Positions 41,774 to 50,596 of a stretch of DNA of 64,000 nt are shown piece by piece (positions within the stretch are counted from its first letter, which is position 1; each line of letters starts with the position of its first letter). The position numbers were made by a program, and so were the translations under genes. The notes under the pieces were generated by a model that was not told the origin of the DNA, searched no databases, and saw only the letters and a program-made list of their open reading frames with translations. The stretch is from DATGXB01 sp035298905 (GTDB lineage Bacteria > Cyanobacteriota > Cyanobacteriia > Cyanobacteriales > Nostocaceae). The stretch is from positions 1-64,000 of the forward strand of contig DATGXQ010000467.1 of assembly GCA_035298905.1 (NCBI GenBank), written 5' to 3'.

Positions 41774-42174
41774 AATTGTACTATATTTTCTGGATTTGAA
41801 ATCATTCTTAAGTTAATGTTCAGCAGAAGTAAATCAAAGTTTACAGATGTTGTGTTTCGTTCCTCAACCCAACCTACGAGTGATATGATGTTTGAAGATG
41901 AAGACAAAATCTTAACAGCAGTTTTGAAAATGTTTTAGTTAGATAACTGGAGAATGTTTAATTGTACTCTATTTTCGGGATTTAAAATTATTCTTAAGTT
42001 AATGTTCAGCAGAAGTAAATCAAAGTTTACAGATGTTGGGTTTCGTTCCTCAACCCAACCTACGAGTGATACTATATTTTCTAGATTTAAAATCATTCTT
42101 AAGTTAATGTTCAGCAGAAGTAATTAAGTTCTTACAGATGTTGGGTTTCGTTCCTCAACCCAACCTACAAGTAA
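41774..42174. repeat. Three direct copies of a ~105-bp repeat
   Basis: Copies lie at 41774-41884, 41960-42070 and 42071-42174. They share AATTGTACT.TATTTTC, TTCTTAAGTTAATGTTCAGC, AGAAGTAA and the end TGTTGGGTTTCGTTCCTCAA + CCCAACCTAC, which can fold (GTTGGGTT / AACCCAAC). The second and third are directly adjacent. The terminal part matches the right half of the palindromic element at 11.5 kb. They fill the upstream region of the ATPase-TPR operon; no gene is seen in 41744-42311. Confidence 0.75.
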
Positions 42175-42311
42175 TCTGATATTTCCCGAATAGAATAAAA
42201 TCTTAAATACAATGTTGAAAATTCTTTTGTGATATAACCTGAAAATTTATTCTCAGGCTATATCTGAAATGAGAAAGATGATATTTAAACTAAATTTGTC
42301 GTTTCAGTTTA

Positions 42312-42815
42312 TCAACGTGAAGAACTAGGTAAATATCCTTCTGTCTCTAATCTTTTAATTACTCTTTCTGCTGCTTGTCTACCAATTTTAGTTCCTATTT
42401 CTTCTGCTTCTTGAGTAATCTGGGGTAAGGTTTGAATGGTTTTTTTACCAAGGGGTGTGTTATAAAAAGCAAGCAGTTGTTCAACTTCTTCATTAGTATA
42501 GTATTTAGCGTAAAGAGGAATTAACTCATTAGCAAAGTCATCTATTTTGATTTCTTGTGCAAACATTTCCCAAAACTTTTTAGGTATTTCAGGATTTTCT
42601 TTCTTTGCTTTGTCAATACTTTCAGATAGTACCTGCTGTAGATATTCGGTTGAGCCGATGATTTCTACTAACTTCTTAATATTCTCCCTCTTTTTGGCAT
42701 CAATTTCAGCAGCAGGAACGGGTTTAATCGGTTCACGATTTTGAGCCAATGCAACCCCATTAATTAGGGTAGTAGAGGAAATAGCTAAAGCCGCAATCAA
42801 TAATTTTATTTTCAT
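42312..42815 (-). CDS. Exported DUF2059 protein
   Basis: A 167-aa protein with a signal peptide (KIKLLIAALAISSTTLINGVALAQ, cleavage about residue 24). The DUF2059 helical region follows: ENIKKLVEIIGSTEYLQQVL, PKKFWEMFAQEIKIDDFANE, LIPLYAKYYTNEEVEQLLAF and YNTPLGKKTIQTLPQI. The family is periplasmic and of unknown function. It is monocistronic, downstream of the decarboxylase gene on the same strand with a 76-bp gap. Confidence 0.9.
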   Translation of the reverse strand: MKIKLLIAALAISSTTLINGVALAQNREPIKPVPAAEIDAKKRENIKKLVEIIGSTEYLQQVLSESIDKAKKENPEIPKKFWEMFAQEIKIDDFANELIPLYAKYYTNEEVEQLLAFYNTPLGKKTIQTLPQITQEAEEIGTKIGRQAAERVIKRLETEGYLPSSSR

Positions 42816-42891
42816 GACCTGATAACCAAAGATTTACAGATAGAACAGTGACAAATTGAATACTAATTCTATTTTAGTTAATGTATCTTGT

Positions 42892-44382
42892 TTATCTGCC
42901 ATTTTTAACAACTTTTAAGGTTTGGAGACTAACATCTGTACAACCAGTAATAAAACCCCCGTTGGATAGAATTTGTTGTAGATAAGCTAAAATTTCTTTT
43001 GTAATCAGTTCCCCTGGAATTAGTACCGGAATCCCAGGAGGATAGGGACAAACAATCTCAGTGCAAATCCTTTCTGATGCTTCTTGTAAAGGTAAAGTTT
43101 CATTTTGAGCAAAAAACGCTGCACGGGGAGAAATGCACAATGTATTGTTAATCATCGCTAAGTTTTTGCAATCATTAACTGGAAATAGTTTTGTCTGCGA
43201 TATCCTAGATTGATGATTTTGTTGCTTCTGCACCAGATTTTTTAATCCGTGATATAATGCTGTAATATCTGATTCAGTATTACCAATGCTAATAATAAAA
43301 GTTAGATGTTGCAGCGAACTAAACTCAGCCGTGACCCCAAACTCCTGATCTAAAATTTCTTCAGCCGCAAAACCATTTAACCCCAACTCAGCTACATTGA
43401 CAGTTAACCGTGTTTGGTCTAAGTCTTTTAAGCCTGGTGATGGTTTTGCAATAACTAAAGGTAGAGATAATTGGGGAATTTGGCTAATTTCCTTCCTAGC
43501 TTGTTGTGCCAAATTCAATGTTTGAGATAGCAAAGTTTTTCCGTGAATAGCCATTTGCTGACGTGCAGCGTCTAGGGAAGCTAAAAGTATAAAACTTGGA
43601 CTGGTAGATTGTACTAACTGCAAAGCTTGATTTAATCTGGCAATATCGATTTTTGTCCCTTGGATGTGCAACATAGAAGCTTGAGTCATTGCACCAAGGG
43701 TTTTGTGAATAGACTGTACCGTTAAATCTGCACCTGCGGCTAATGCAGAAGTAGGTAAATCTGGATGAAAATGAAAATGTGCGCCATGTGCCTCATCTAC
43801 CAGTAAAGGGATATGATATTGATGAGTAAGATGTGCGATCGCCTCTAAATCACCACAAACACCATAATATGTAGGATAGACTGTCAGCACTGCCTTAGCA
43901 TCAGGATGGGCTTTTAATGTAGCTGCCAGCGCTCCGGGTGTGATACTATGAGCAATATCCAAAATGCGATCGTATTCAGGATAGACAAAAATCGGCATTG
44001 CCCCAGAAAGAATCAATCCAGAAATAACCGCAGAATGTACATTACGTGGGAGAATAATCTTATCCCCCATGCCACAAGTAGCCAAAATGGCGGCTTCAAT
44101 TCCACAAGTAGAACCATTCACCAAAAACCAAGTCCTATCAGCACCAAAAGCTGCTGCGGCTAACTCCTGCGCTGCTAAAATAGCGCCTTGGGGTGCAAAT
44201 AAATTATCTAATTCTGCCAGTTCGGTTAAGTCTGCGCGAAAAACCTCTTTACCCAGCAACTGGGCTAAAATTGGTGAAGTACCTCCTCCTCTTTTATGTC
44301 CGGGAGTGTAAAATGGTGCATGGGGACGGGCAATACTGGCTTTTAAAGCGTCGATTAGAGGTGTTTGGTTTTGATTTAACAT
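42892..44382 (-). CDS. Orn/Lys/Arg decarboxylase family, PLP enzyme
   Basis: A 496-residue fold-type I PLP enzyme of the short, 'wingless' Orn/Lys/Arg decarboxylase group. Motifs: APFYTPGHKRGGG at the N-terminus, FLVNGSTCGIEAAI, LPRNVHSAVISGLIL, LLVDEAHGAHF (Asp binding the PLP nitrogen) and SIHKTLGAMTQASM (Schiff-base Lys). The C-terminal domain contains CPYPPGIPVLIPGE. In cyanobacteria these enzymes decarboxylate lysine, ornithine or arginine and feed polyamine synthesis; the substrate cannot be read here. The ATG at 44382 (MLNQNQTPLI) is preferred over one 57 bp upstream because homologues start near this point. Confidence 0.9.
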   Translation of the reverse strand: MLNQNQTPLIDALKASIARPHAPFYTPGHKRGGGTSPILAQLLGKEVFRADLTELAELDNLFAPQGAILAAQELAAAAFGADRTWFLVNGSTCGIEAAILATCGMGDKIILPRNVHSAVISGLILSGAMPIFVYPEYDRILDIAHSITPGALAATLKAHPDAKAVLTVYPTYYGVCGDLEAIAHLTHQYHIPLLVDEAHGAHFHFHPDLPTSALAAGADLTVQSIHKTLGAMTQASMLHIQGTKIDIARLNQALQLVQSTSPSFILLASLDAARQQMAIHGKTLLSQTLNLAQQARKEISQIPQLSLPLVIAKPSPGLKDLDQTRLTVNVAELGLNGFAAEEILDQEFGVTAEFSSLQHLTFIISIGNTESDITALYHGLKNLVQKQQNHQSRISQTKLFPVNDCKNLAMINNTLCISPRAAFFAQNETLPLQEASERICTEIVCPYPPGIPVLIPGELITKEILAYLQQILSNGGFITGCTDVSLQTLKVVKNGR

Positions 44383-44534
44383 TTTGCGGGAAATAAACCA
44401 CCTAGAGCCTATATTATGATGTAAGAGTGAGCCGCACACCCATTAAATCAACACTTTAAAGAAAGTAATAGATCAAACCAACCCTCTTTTGTAAAACGCA
44501 CGGCAAAATAGAAACAAATAAGCCCTGTGTCCCT

Positions 44535-45665
44535 ATGAGTTATTGCCTTAACCCCCGTTGTCCCAAGCCGGAGAACCCGGCTGATGTTAAGTTTTGTGTT
44601 ACCTGTGGTACAAAATTACTTCTCAAAGAACGCTATCGGGCTATTAAACCGATAGGACAAGGTGGTTTTGGTAGAACTTTTGTAGCTGTGGATGAGGATA
44701 AGCCCTCAAAACCCCGTTGTGTAATTAAGCAATTTTATCCCCAAGCCCAAGGGACTAATACAGTACAAAAAGCAGTAGAATTATTTAATCAAGAAGCGGT
44801 GCGATTGGATGAATTGGGCAACCACCCGCAAATACCGGAACTACTTGCCTACTTTACCCACGATGATCGACAATATCTAGTCCAAGAGTTTATAGACGGG
44901 CAAAATCTAGCGCAAGAGTTAGCACACAAAGGTGCTTTGAATGAAACGCAGATTAGGCAGTTGTTAAATGATTTATTGCCAGTACTGCAATTTTGCCATA
45001 TCAGACAGGTGATCCATAGAGATATTAAACCAGAAAATATCATTCGTCGGGGCAGTGATGCCAAATTGGTGTTAGTAGACTTTGGGGCGGCTAAATCTGC
45101 TACAGGTACATCACTTAACCGGACTGGGACAAGTATCGGGACACCGGAATATGTAGCGCCTGAACAGATGCGCGGACGGGCAATATTTGCCAGTGATATC
45201 TATAGTTTAGGGGTGACTTGCGTGAATTTGTTAACGGAGCGATCGCCTTTTGATTGCTATGATACCCTAAACGCCACTTGGATTTGGCAGCAACATCTCC
45301 CAAACCCCATCAGCAAAGAACTAACCCGCATTCTCAACAAAATGTTAGAAAACATTCCCAGTCAGCGCTATCAAACTGCTGCTGAAGTTTTAGTTGACCT
45401 AAATTCCCATTTCTCACCAGTTCCCACACCCACAGCAAAACCTACAACTCAATCTTCACCCACCTCTCCCCCTACCCATATTCACCAAACTCCCAGTCAA
45501 ATTGACAAAGAATTAGAAGAACTAAAAACCCAATTTACAGGCATTAAACCACCACAAAAAAATATTCCTCCCCAACCCGCAACCCACAACCCACAACCTA
45601 CAAGCCAAGATTTAATAGACAAAGAATTAGAAGAATTAAAAAGTAAATATCTAGGCAATAATTAA
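44535..45665 (+). CDS. Ser/Thr protein kinase with N-terminal zinc ribbon
   Basis: A 376-aa Hanks-type kinase. Residues 1-25 form a zinc ribbon (CLNPRCPKPENP and FCVTCG). The kinase domain (about 33-295) has the Gly loop IGQGGFGRTF, VIKQF (Lys), HRDIKPENII catalytic loop, LVDFGAAKSA and GTPEYVAPEQMRG. A proline/threonine-rich tail (about 297-376) contains two copies of IDKELEELK followed by LGN or FTG. No transmembrane segment, so it is cytosolic. Such zinc-ribbon kinases are plentiful in filamentous cyanobacteria. It is divergent from the decarboxylase gene (152 bp between starts). Substrates unknown. Confidence 0.93.
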   Translation: MSYCLNPRCPKPENPADVKFCVTCGTKLLLKERYRAIKPIGQGGFGRTFVAVDEDKPSKPRCVIKQFYPQAQGTNTVQKAVELFNQEAVRLDELGNHPQIPELLAYFTHDDRQYLVQEFIDGQNLAQELAHKGALNETQIRQLLNDLLPVLQFCHIRQVIHRDIKPENIIRRGSDAKLVLVDFGAAKSATGTSLNRTGTSIGTPEYVAPEQMRGRAIFASDIYSLGVTCVNLLTERSPFDCYDTLNATWIWQQHLPNPISKELTRILNKMLENIPSQRYQTAAEVLVDLNSHFSPVPTPTAKPTTQSSPTSPPTHIHQTPSQIDKELEELKTQFTGIKPPQKNIPPQPATHNPQPTSQDLIDKELEELKSKYLGNN

Positions 45666-45694
45666 AGTAAGTCCAAACAAACAAATAAAAATGC

Positions 45695-45717
45695 AGGGAT
45701 AGGATTTCCCCATCCCT
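45695..45717. terminator. Hairpin between convergent kinase and gnd
   Basis: AGGGATAGG / CCCCATCCCT around loop ATTT, with one mismatch. It lies 30 bp past the kinase stop and 42 bp past the gnd stop, so it may serve transcripts from both sides. Confidence 0.5.
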
Positions 45718-45758
45718 ACAATCATCACAAATCTTGCGACCAATTCACAAGATTCACA

Positions 45759-47186
45759 CTATTTCTTCTCAGTAATAGGAACCCATTCAGTATGGAAACT
45801 ACCAGGCTTATCAATACGTAGATAAGTGTGTGCGCCAAAGTAATCCCGTTGTGCTTGAGTCAAGTTTTGGGGAAGACGAGCGCGACGATAGCTATCAAAG
45901 TAATCCAAAGAAGCACTAAATGCAGGTACAGGAATACCCAACTTAGCAGCAGTGATAATTACTTCCCGCCAAGCTGCTTGTCTATCCAGAATTGTTTGCT
46001 TAAATTCAGGTGCTAACAACAAGTTAGGTAATGCCGGATTTTCGGTAAATGCTTTCTTAATTTTATTTAAGAAGCCAGCACGAATAATACAGCCACCTTT
46101 CCAAATCCGCGCCAATTCACCTAATTCTAAGTCCCAATTATAAGCCTTAGAAGCTGTAGCTAACAGAGCCATACCTTGGGCATAGGAACAAATCTTGGAA
46201 CAATAGAGCGCGTCACGCACCATGTTCACAAAAGTCTTAGTTGATCCTTCATACTTGCCAAAGGGACCTGTTAATTCATTAGATGCAGCAATGCGTTCAT
46301 CTCTAATAGAAGAAAGAATCCGTGCATTTACCGCAGCTGTAATTGTAGGGATAGCAACACCCAATTCTAAAGCAGTTTGTACAGTCCAACGACCGGTTCC
46401 CTTTTGACCTGCTGCGTCAACAATTAAATCAACTAGAGGTAGTTTTGTATCAGGGTCAATGTAGGGGAAAATATTTGCTGTAATCTCAATCAAAAATGAA
46501 TTGAGTTCGTCAGTGGTGTTCCATTCAGCAAACACCTGATGTAGTTCTTTATGGTCAAGTCCACCTGCATTTTTGAGCAAATCGTAGGCTTCTGCAATTA
46601 GCTGCATATCGCCATACTCAATGCCGTTGTGAACCATTTTTACATAGTGACCAGAACCACCAGGGCCAATATAGGTAACACAAGGGCCATCATCAACTTG
46701 AGCCGCAATCTTGTTGAAAATGGGGGAAAGATACTCATAAGAACTCTTTGTACCACCAGGCATTAGAGAGGGGCCATTTAAAGCTCCTTCTTCACCACCA
46801 CTAACGCCCATCCCGATGTAGCGTAAGCCAATAGGTTCTAACTCTTGAGTGCGTCTTTCTGTATCTTCAAACCAAGAGTTACCACCGTCGATAATAATAT
46901 CGCCTTCTTGTAACAGAGGTTTTAGCTGGGCAATAACCGCATCTACGGGCTTACCAGCTTGTACCATTACCAAAATTTTGCGGGGACGTTCTAAGGAGGC
47001 GACAAATTCTTCTAAGGTAAAGGCCGCTTTAACATTCCGTCCTGGGGCGCGTTGTGCCATGAAGGCATCTGTTTTTTCACGGGAGCGGTTGTAAACTGCA
47101 ATTGGGAAGCCATTGCGCTCGACGTTTAGAGCGATATTCTCGCCCATTACGGCTAATCCAATCACACCAAAGCTTTGTAGTGTCAT
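45759..47186 (-). CDS. gnd: 6-phosphogluconate dehydrogenase
   Basis: A 475-aa NADP-dependent enzyme of the oxidative pentose phosphate pathway, decarboxylating 6-phosphogluconate to ribulose 5-phosphate. Seen are the Rossmann start GVIGLAVMGENIALNVE with NRSREKTD (NADP preference), GVSGGEEGALNGPSLMPGG, the catalytic KMVHNGIEYGDMQLIAEAY, QKGTGRWTVQTALELGV, and the C-terminal LPQNLTQAQRDYFGAHTYLR. The length is typical of the dimeric long form. It is a single gene, divergent from Ycf66. Confidence 0.97.
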   Translation of the reverse strand: MTLQSFGVIGLAVMGENIALNVERNGFPIAVYNRSREKTDAFMAQRAPGRNVKAAFTLEEFVASLERPRKILVMVQAGKPVDAVIAQLKPLLQEGDIIIDGGNSWFEDTERRTQELEPIGLRYIGMGVSGGEEGALNGPSLMPGGTKSSYEYLSPIFNKIAAQVDDGPCVTYIGPGGSGHYVKMVHNGIEYGDMQLIAEAYDLLKNAGGLDHKELHQVFAEWNTTDELNSFLIEITANIFPYIDPDTKLPLVDLIVDAAGQKGTGRWTVQTALELGVAIPTITAAVNARILSSIRDERIAASNELTGPFGKYEGSTKTFVNMVRDALYCSKICSYAQGMALLATASKAYNWDLELGELARIWKGGCIIRAGFLNKIKKAFTENPALPNLLLAPEFKQTILDRQAAWREVIITAAKLGIPVPAFSASLDYFDSYRRARLPQNLTQAQRDYFGAHTYLRIDKPGSFHTEWVPITEKK

Positions 47187-47414
47187 AAATTTGTTTGGCT
47201 AACTCTTGCAGATCCTTTTATCTTTAAGGGTAATCTGAGATTTTCTCTTCACTTCTAAAGAAGACATTAAGAGTTTAGGTAGATGCCAGAATCTCATAAT
47301 TAACACAGATAATTAGTTTTAATTTGTATCTCAATCCACAATTTTTTGTCAAAATTTGCAAAATTAAAGTATCGAGTGAAATGATGCAGTTGAGACAGTA
47401 AGGAGTATGAAAAA

Positions 47415-48311
47415 ATGCTGGCATATGTCCTAGCTTTGGTAGTCGGACTTGGCAGCCTAGCCATTTATTTAGCAGCGTTCTTTTTCCCAGAAATCCATCG
47501 TAAGAATGATTTTATCTGGAGTGGAGTGGGGCTGTTTTACGCTTTGGTGCTATGGATTTTTGCACCCCGGATTACTGGGGGTCTATTGCTGGGTCATATA
47601 GCTAGTGTTGCTCTTTTGGTTTGGTTTGGCTGGCAAGCGCTCACTTTACGTCGGCAAGTTCTCCCTGAAATACAGCAAACTCCAATACCCAGTACGGAGG
47701 AGGTGCAGACTAGTTTACAAACACAGGTAACTAATTTTTCTCTAGCAAATTGGTTGGGAGGGTTACAAAATTTCCTGGGTGGTGCTGTGGCTAAGGTTAA
47801 AAACTGGTTCAAGCCAACAGTTAAGCCTACACCATCACAGAAACCTGCTGTTACAGTTATTGATAAAACTACTCCACAACCCCAACCTCCACAAGCAGAA
47901 AAAGAAAGCGAAGAGGTTGAACCTGCAACTCCCGTACAGTCAGCAGAGGAGGAGAGTAGTAAAACTGAAGTGACAGAGGAAAGTAGAGTGGTTGTAGTTG
48001 CACCAAACCCGCCAGCACCAGAACTAGTAGAAGCAGCACAGGCGGAAGGTGAGGAAAAACCATCTATTCCTGTAGCAGAAATTGCGCCAGATGCGGTACT
48101 TGCACCACCAGCCGAAGCACCCATAGAAGCAGCAGAAACTCAATTGCTCTCCCCTACTCCAGTTGCACCAAACGCACCAGCACCGGAACTGGTAGAAGCA
48201 GCACAAGCGGAAGGTGAGGAAAAACCATCTATTTCCGTAGCAGAAATAGCGCCAGATGCGATACTTGCACCACCAGCCGAAGCACCTGTAGATCAGAAAG
48301 AGCAGAGTTAA
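47415..48311 (+). CDS. ycf66: Ycf66 family membrane protein
   Basis: A 298-aa protein with an N-terminal Ycf66 domain of three transmembrane helices (about 2-24, 33-49, 55-76; motif FFFPEIHRKNDFIWSGVG). A disordered Pro/Glu-rich tail follows. Ycf66 occurs in cyanobacteria and some plastids; its function is unknown, possibly thylakoid-related. The tail contains a 55-residue in-frame tandem duplication (165-bp period, beginning near 47997 and 48162; APELVEAAQAEGEEKPSI in both copies). The RBS AAGGAG lies 10 bp before the start. A hairpin terminator follows. Confidence 0.9.
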   Translation: MLAYVLALVVGLGSLAIYLAAFFFPEIHRKNDFIWSGVGLFYALVLWIFAPRITGGLLLGHIASVALLVWFGWQALTLRRQVLPEIQQTPIPSTEEVQTSLQTQVTNFSLANWLGGLQNFLGGAVAKVKNWFKPTVKPTPSQKPAVTVIDKTTPQPQPPQAEKESEEVEPATPVQSAEEESSKTEVTEESRVVVVAPNPPAPELVEAAQAEGEEKPSIPVAEIAPDAVLAPPAEAPIEAAETQLLSPTPVAPNAPAPELVEAAQAEGEEKPSISVAEIAPDAILAPPAEAPVDQKEQS

Positions 48312-48323
48312 TAGAGTGAGAGT

Positions 48324-48350
48324 AGGGATACAAAAATAATTTGTGTCCCT
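48324..48350 (+). terminator. Hairpin terminator after ycf66
   Basis: AGGGATACAAA (48324-48334), loop AATAA, TTTGTGTCCCT (48340-48350) with one G-U pair, followed by ATTCTT. It lies 13 bp beyond the ycf66 stop. Confidence 0.6.
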
Positions 48351-48479
48351 ATTCTTAAATGAGATAAAATAATGAGATAAAATTGCTAATCATTTGGCTG
48401 AAAATTTGCTGAATTTTTATATTTTTAGTTACAATATTTCTATCTATAAAGTTTATTGCTTAGATGTAATAAGTTATCT

Positions 48480-48542
48480 GGACACGGCATAGAGAAAATC
48501 TCGTTTTTATAACAATATTTTTAATGCCGTGTCCCTACTTTC
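48480..48542. mobile_element. GGGACACGGCAT element, second copy
   Basis: Arms GGACACGGCAT (48480-48490) and ATGCCGTGTCC (48524-48534), then CTACTTT. It is the reverse-orientation copy of the element at 26906-26968; interiors align with several mismatches. Non-coding. Confidence 0.65.
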
Positions 48543-48555
48543 CATTAAAAAATAA

Positions 48556-49023
48556 TTATTCAATCTCTTGATGAGTTTCTAGCCAAGCATAAACCTCGCT
48601 AATTTCAGTGAAATCAAATAGCAACTTACCTAAATTTTCTAACTGAGTCACAGATAAATTTTGCAGACGTAATTCTAAGTCTGGTGTCAATTCCCCAAAG
48701 CGTCTAGTAATTAAACGTACTAAAAATGCTAAAGCTTCTCTTTTCTCTCCTTCTTGAAGAATGTCTTGGTAAATTACTGATTCTCGCATGATGTCCTCCC
48801 GGAAAAGTTGGCGAATTACTTCTTTTTTAAAGCGTAAACCTGCTAAGATTTGGGTGCAGTTAGAAATTATCTCTTTTTGTTCTGGTGCTTCTATTTTATC
48901 TATTTCGGCGGCTACTTGGGTGAGTAGTTGGGTTTTGTCTTCAGCAGCGCAGAGAAAGGCTAGGGGTAAAAGTGCATTACTGCTAGAAAAGTTATTAAAT
49001 TGGTTACTGAAGGCTGAAAACTG
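48556..49023 (-). pseudogene. 5'-truncated Rpn-family nuclease/transposase gene
   Basis: The open minus-strand frame encodes FLCAAEDKTQLLTQVAAEID, QKEIISNCTQILAGLRF, VIRQLFREDIMRESVIYQDI, then the DUF4351 tail (RFGELTPDLELRLQNLSVTQ). This is the C-terminal half of a recombination-promoting (Rpn/PD-(D/E)XK) protein. The frame ends upstream at a stop (49024-49026) and the whole N-terminal nuclease domain is missing, so it is a remnant. A 77-codon frame from ATG 48789 might still be translated. Upstream, 49027-49293 holds only another unidentified fragment on the minus strand (about 49165-49240, GYAIVYHIDHAGKTLD). Confidence 0.75.
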
Positions 49024-49293
49024 TCAACGCTTGACGTTGTTTTTCAAAATGCAGATTCTTGTGCTTTGTCTGGATTGGGTTTTAGTCAAAACACCTTTGC
49101 AAGTTCCACTAGATGAGGAGTCGCAAAATCCAAATTTACCAAAGCACTAAGTGAATTTACCATTTCTGATCTAAAGTTTTACCTGCATGATCAATATGGT
49201 AAACGATGGCGTATCCTTCTGGGGAAGCAAGCTATATGTAGTGTCCCGCAGGGAAACGCATCGCTAAAATCTCATTCCTTATCTCAAAAGTTC

Positions 49294-50427
49294 ATGAGTT
49301 CTCAATCTACCCATCCTGACAAAATTCTCGTTGTCGATGATTCTCCAGATAACGTTTTTCTGATCAAAACTATCTTGGAGGAAGAAGGTTATACTATCAT
49401 CACTGCGGAAGATGGTGTTTCGGCTTTGGCTGAATTGCAAACATCCTCTTGTGATTTGGTGCTGTTAGATTTGATGATGCCGGGAATTGATGGGTATGAG
49501 GTAACTAGGCGGATTCGTGGAGAGATGAATTTAACCCAATATATCCCGATTTTATTAATTACTGCCCATGATGCGCCGAATGTGGCTAAGGGGTTGGATT
49601 TGGGTGCTGATGATTTTATCCGCAAACCTGTGACGGTGGATGAGTTGTTGGCAAGAGTGCGATCGCTATTGCGTCTTAAACATAGTATAGATGAGCGTGA
49701 CGAAATCGCCCGTCAGCGTGAAGATTTTGTTTCTCGTCTCACCCATGATTTACGTACTCCTCTGGTAGCCGCAGATAGAATGCTGGCACTATTTGAACAG
49801 GGTGCTTTGGGAAATTTATCACCACAAATGCTGGAAGCTATTACTGTCATGGCACGGAGTAATACTAACTTGCTATCGATGGTAAATACTTTATTAGAAG
49901 TTTATCGTTTTGAAGCTGGACGGAAAACTCTGGCTTTCCAACCAGTTAATATTAGTCAATTACTAAAGGAAGTGACTAGCGAATTAACTCCCCTGGCTGC
50001 CGAAAAGAAATTAGCGATTAATTTGGACTTTAACAGCGAATCAAATACTAAGATAGTTAATGGCGATCGCTTGGAACTGCATCGCCTATTTATGAATTTG
50101 ATTGGTAACGCTATCAAGTTCACTGATACAGGTACAATAAGTATCTGTCTAAATTTTCATCCAGAATCAAACTATAATAAATTATTGGAAAATTCCCATG
50201 ACATTAGTTATCTGGCTGTAGAAATTAAAGATACAGGCATAGGTATTGCTATAGAAGAACAATCAACTTTATTTGAACGTTTTCGTCAAGGAAGTAATAA
50301 ACGTTTTGGTAGTGGCTTGGGTCTATATCTTTCTCGGCGCATTGTAGAAGCACATAACGGAATTATTTTTGTTAATTCTGAATTAGGTAAAGGTAGTGTT
50401 TTTACTGTTTGTCTACCAGTTAAATAG
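49294..50427 (+). CDS. Hybrid response regulator / histidine kinase
   Basis: A 377-aa two-component protein with receiver first. REC domain (about 11-125): VVDDSPDN, phosphoacceptor Asp59 in LVLLDLMMPG, and IRKPVTVDEL. HisKA with His151 in RLTHDLRTPL, then HATPase_c with NLIGNAIKFTDTG (N box), DTGIGI and GSGLGLYLSRRIVEAHNG. There is no transmembrane segment, so input comes through phosphorylation of the receiver or a partner. Such REC-HK proteins are common cyanobacterial signalling hubs. It is monocistronic. Signal and output unknown. Confidence 0.93.
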   Translation: MSSQSTHPDKILVVDDSPDNVFLIKTILEEEGYTIITAEDGVSALAELQTSSCDLVLLDLMMPGIDGYEVTRRIRGEMNLTQYIPILLITAHDAPNVAKGLDLGADDFIRKPVTVDELLARVRSLLRLKHSIDERDEIARQREDFVSRLTHDLRTPLVAADRMLALFEQGALGNLSPQMLEAITVMARSNTNLLSMVNTLLEVYRFEAGRKTLAFQPVNISQLLKEVTSELTPLAAEKKLAINLDFNSESNTKIVNGDRLELHRLFMNLIGNAIKFTDTGTISICLNFHPESNYNKLLENSHDISYLAVEIKDTGIGIAIEEQSTLFERFRQGSNKRFGSGLGLYLSRRIVEAHNGIIFVNSELGKGSVFTVCLPVK

Positions 50428-50596
50428 AAGGCGGGGAGGAGAGTTGATAAATTTTTTGTACAAATTCAAGTTAGGGAATTTAGAAAGTACAAAAATTTAG
50501 AAAATAAATATCTCTTTTGTTTTACATTTATTTTATGATGATTTAGTTAAGCTTGTGGAATAATAAGAAATTTAACAACCAGGAATTTTATAAAAT

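Noticed and set aside
48788..49150. 120-codon plus-strand frame
   Set aside because: It is antisense to the Rpn remnant, whose protein similarity is clear on the minus strand.
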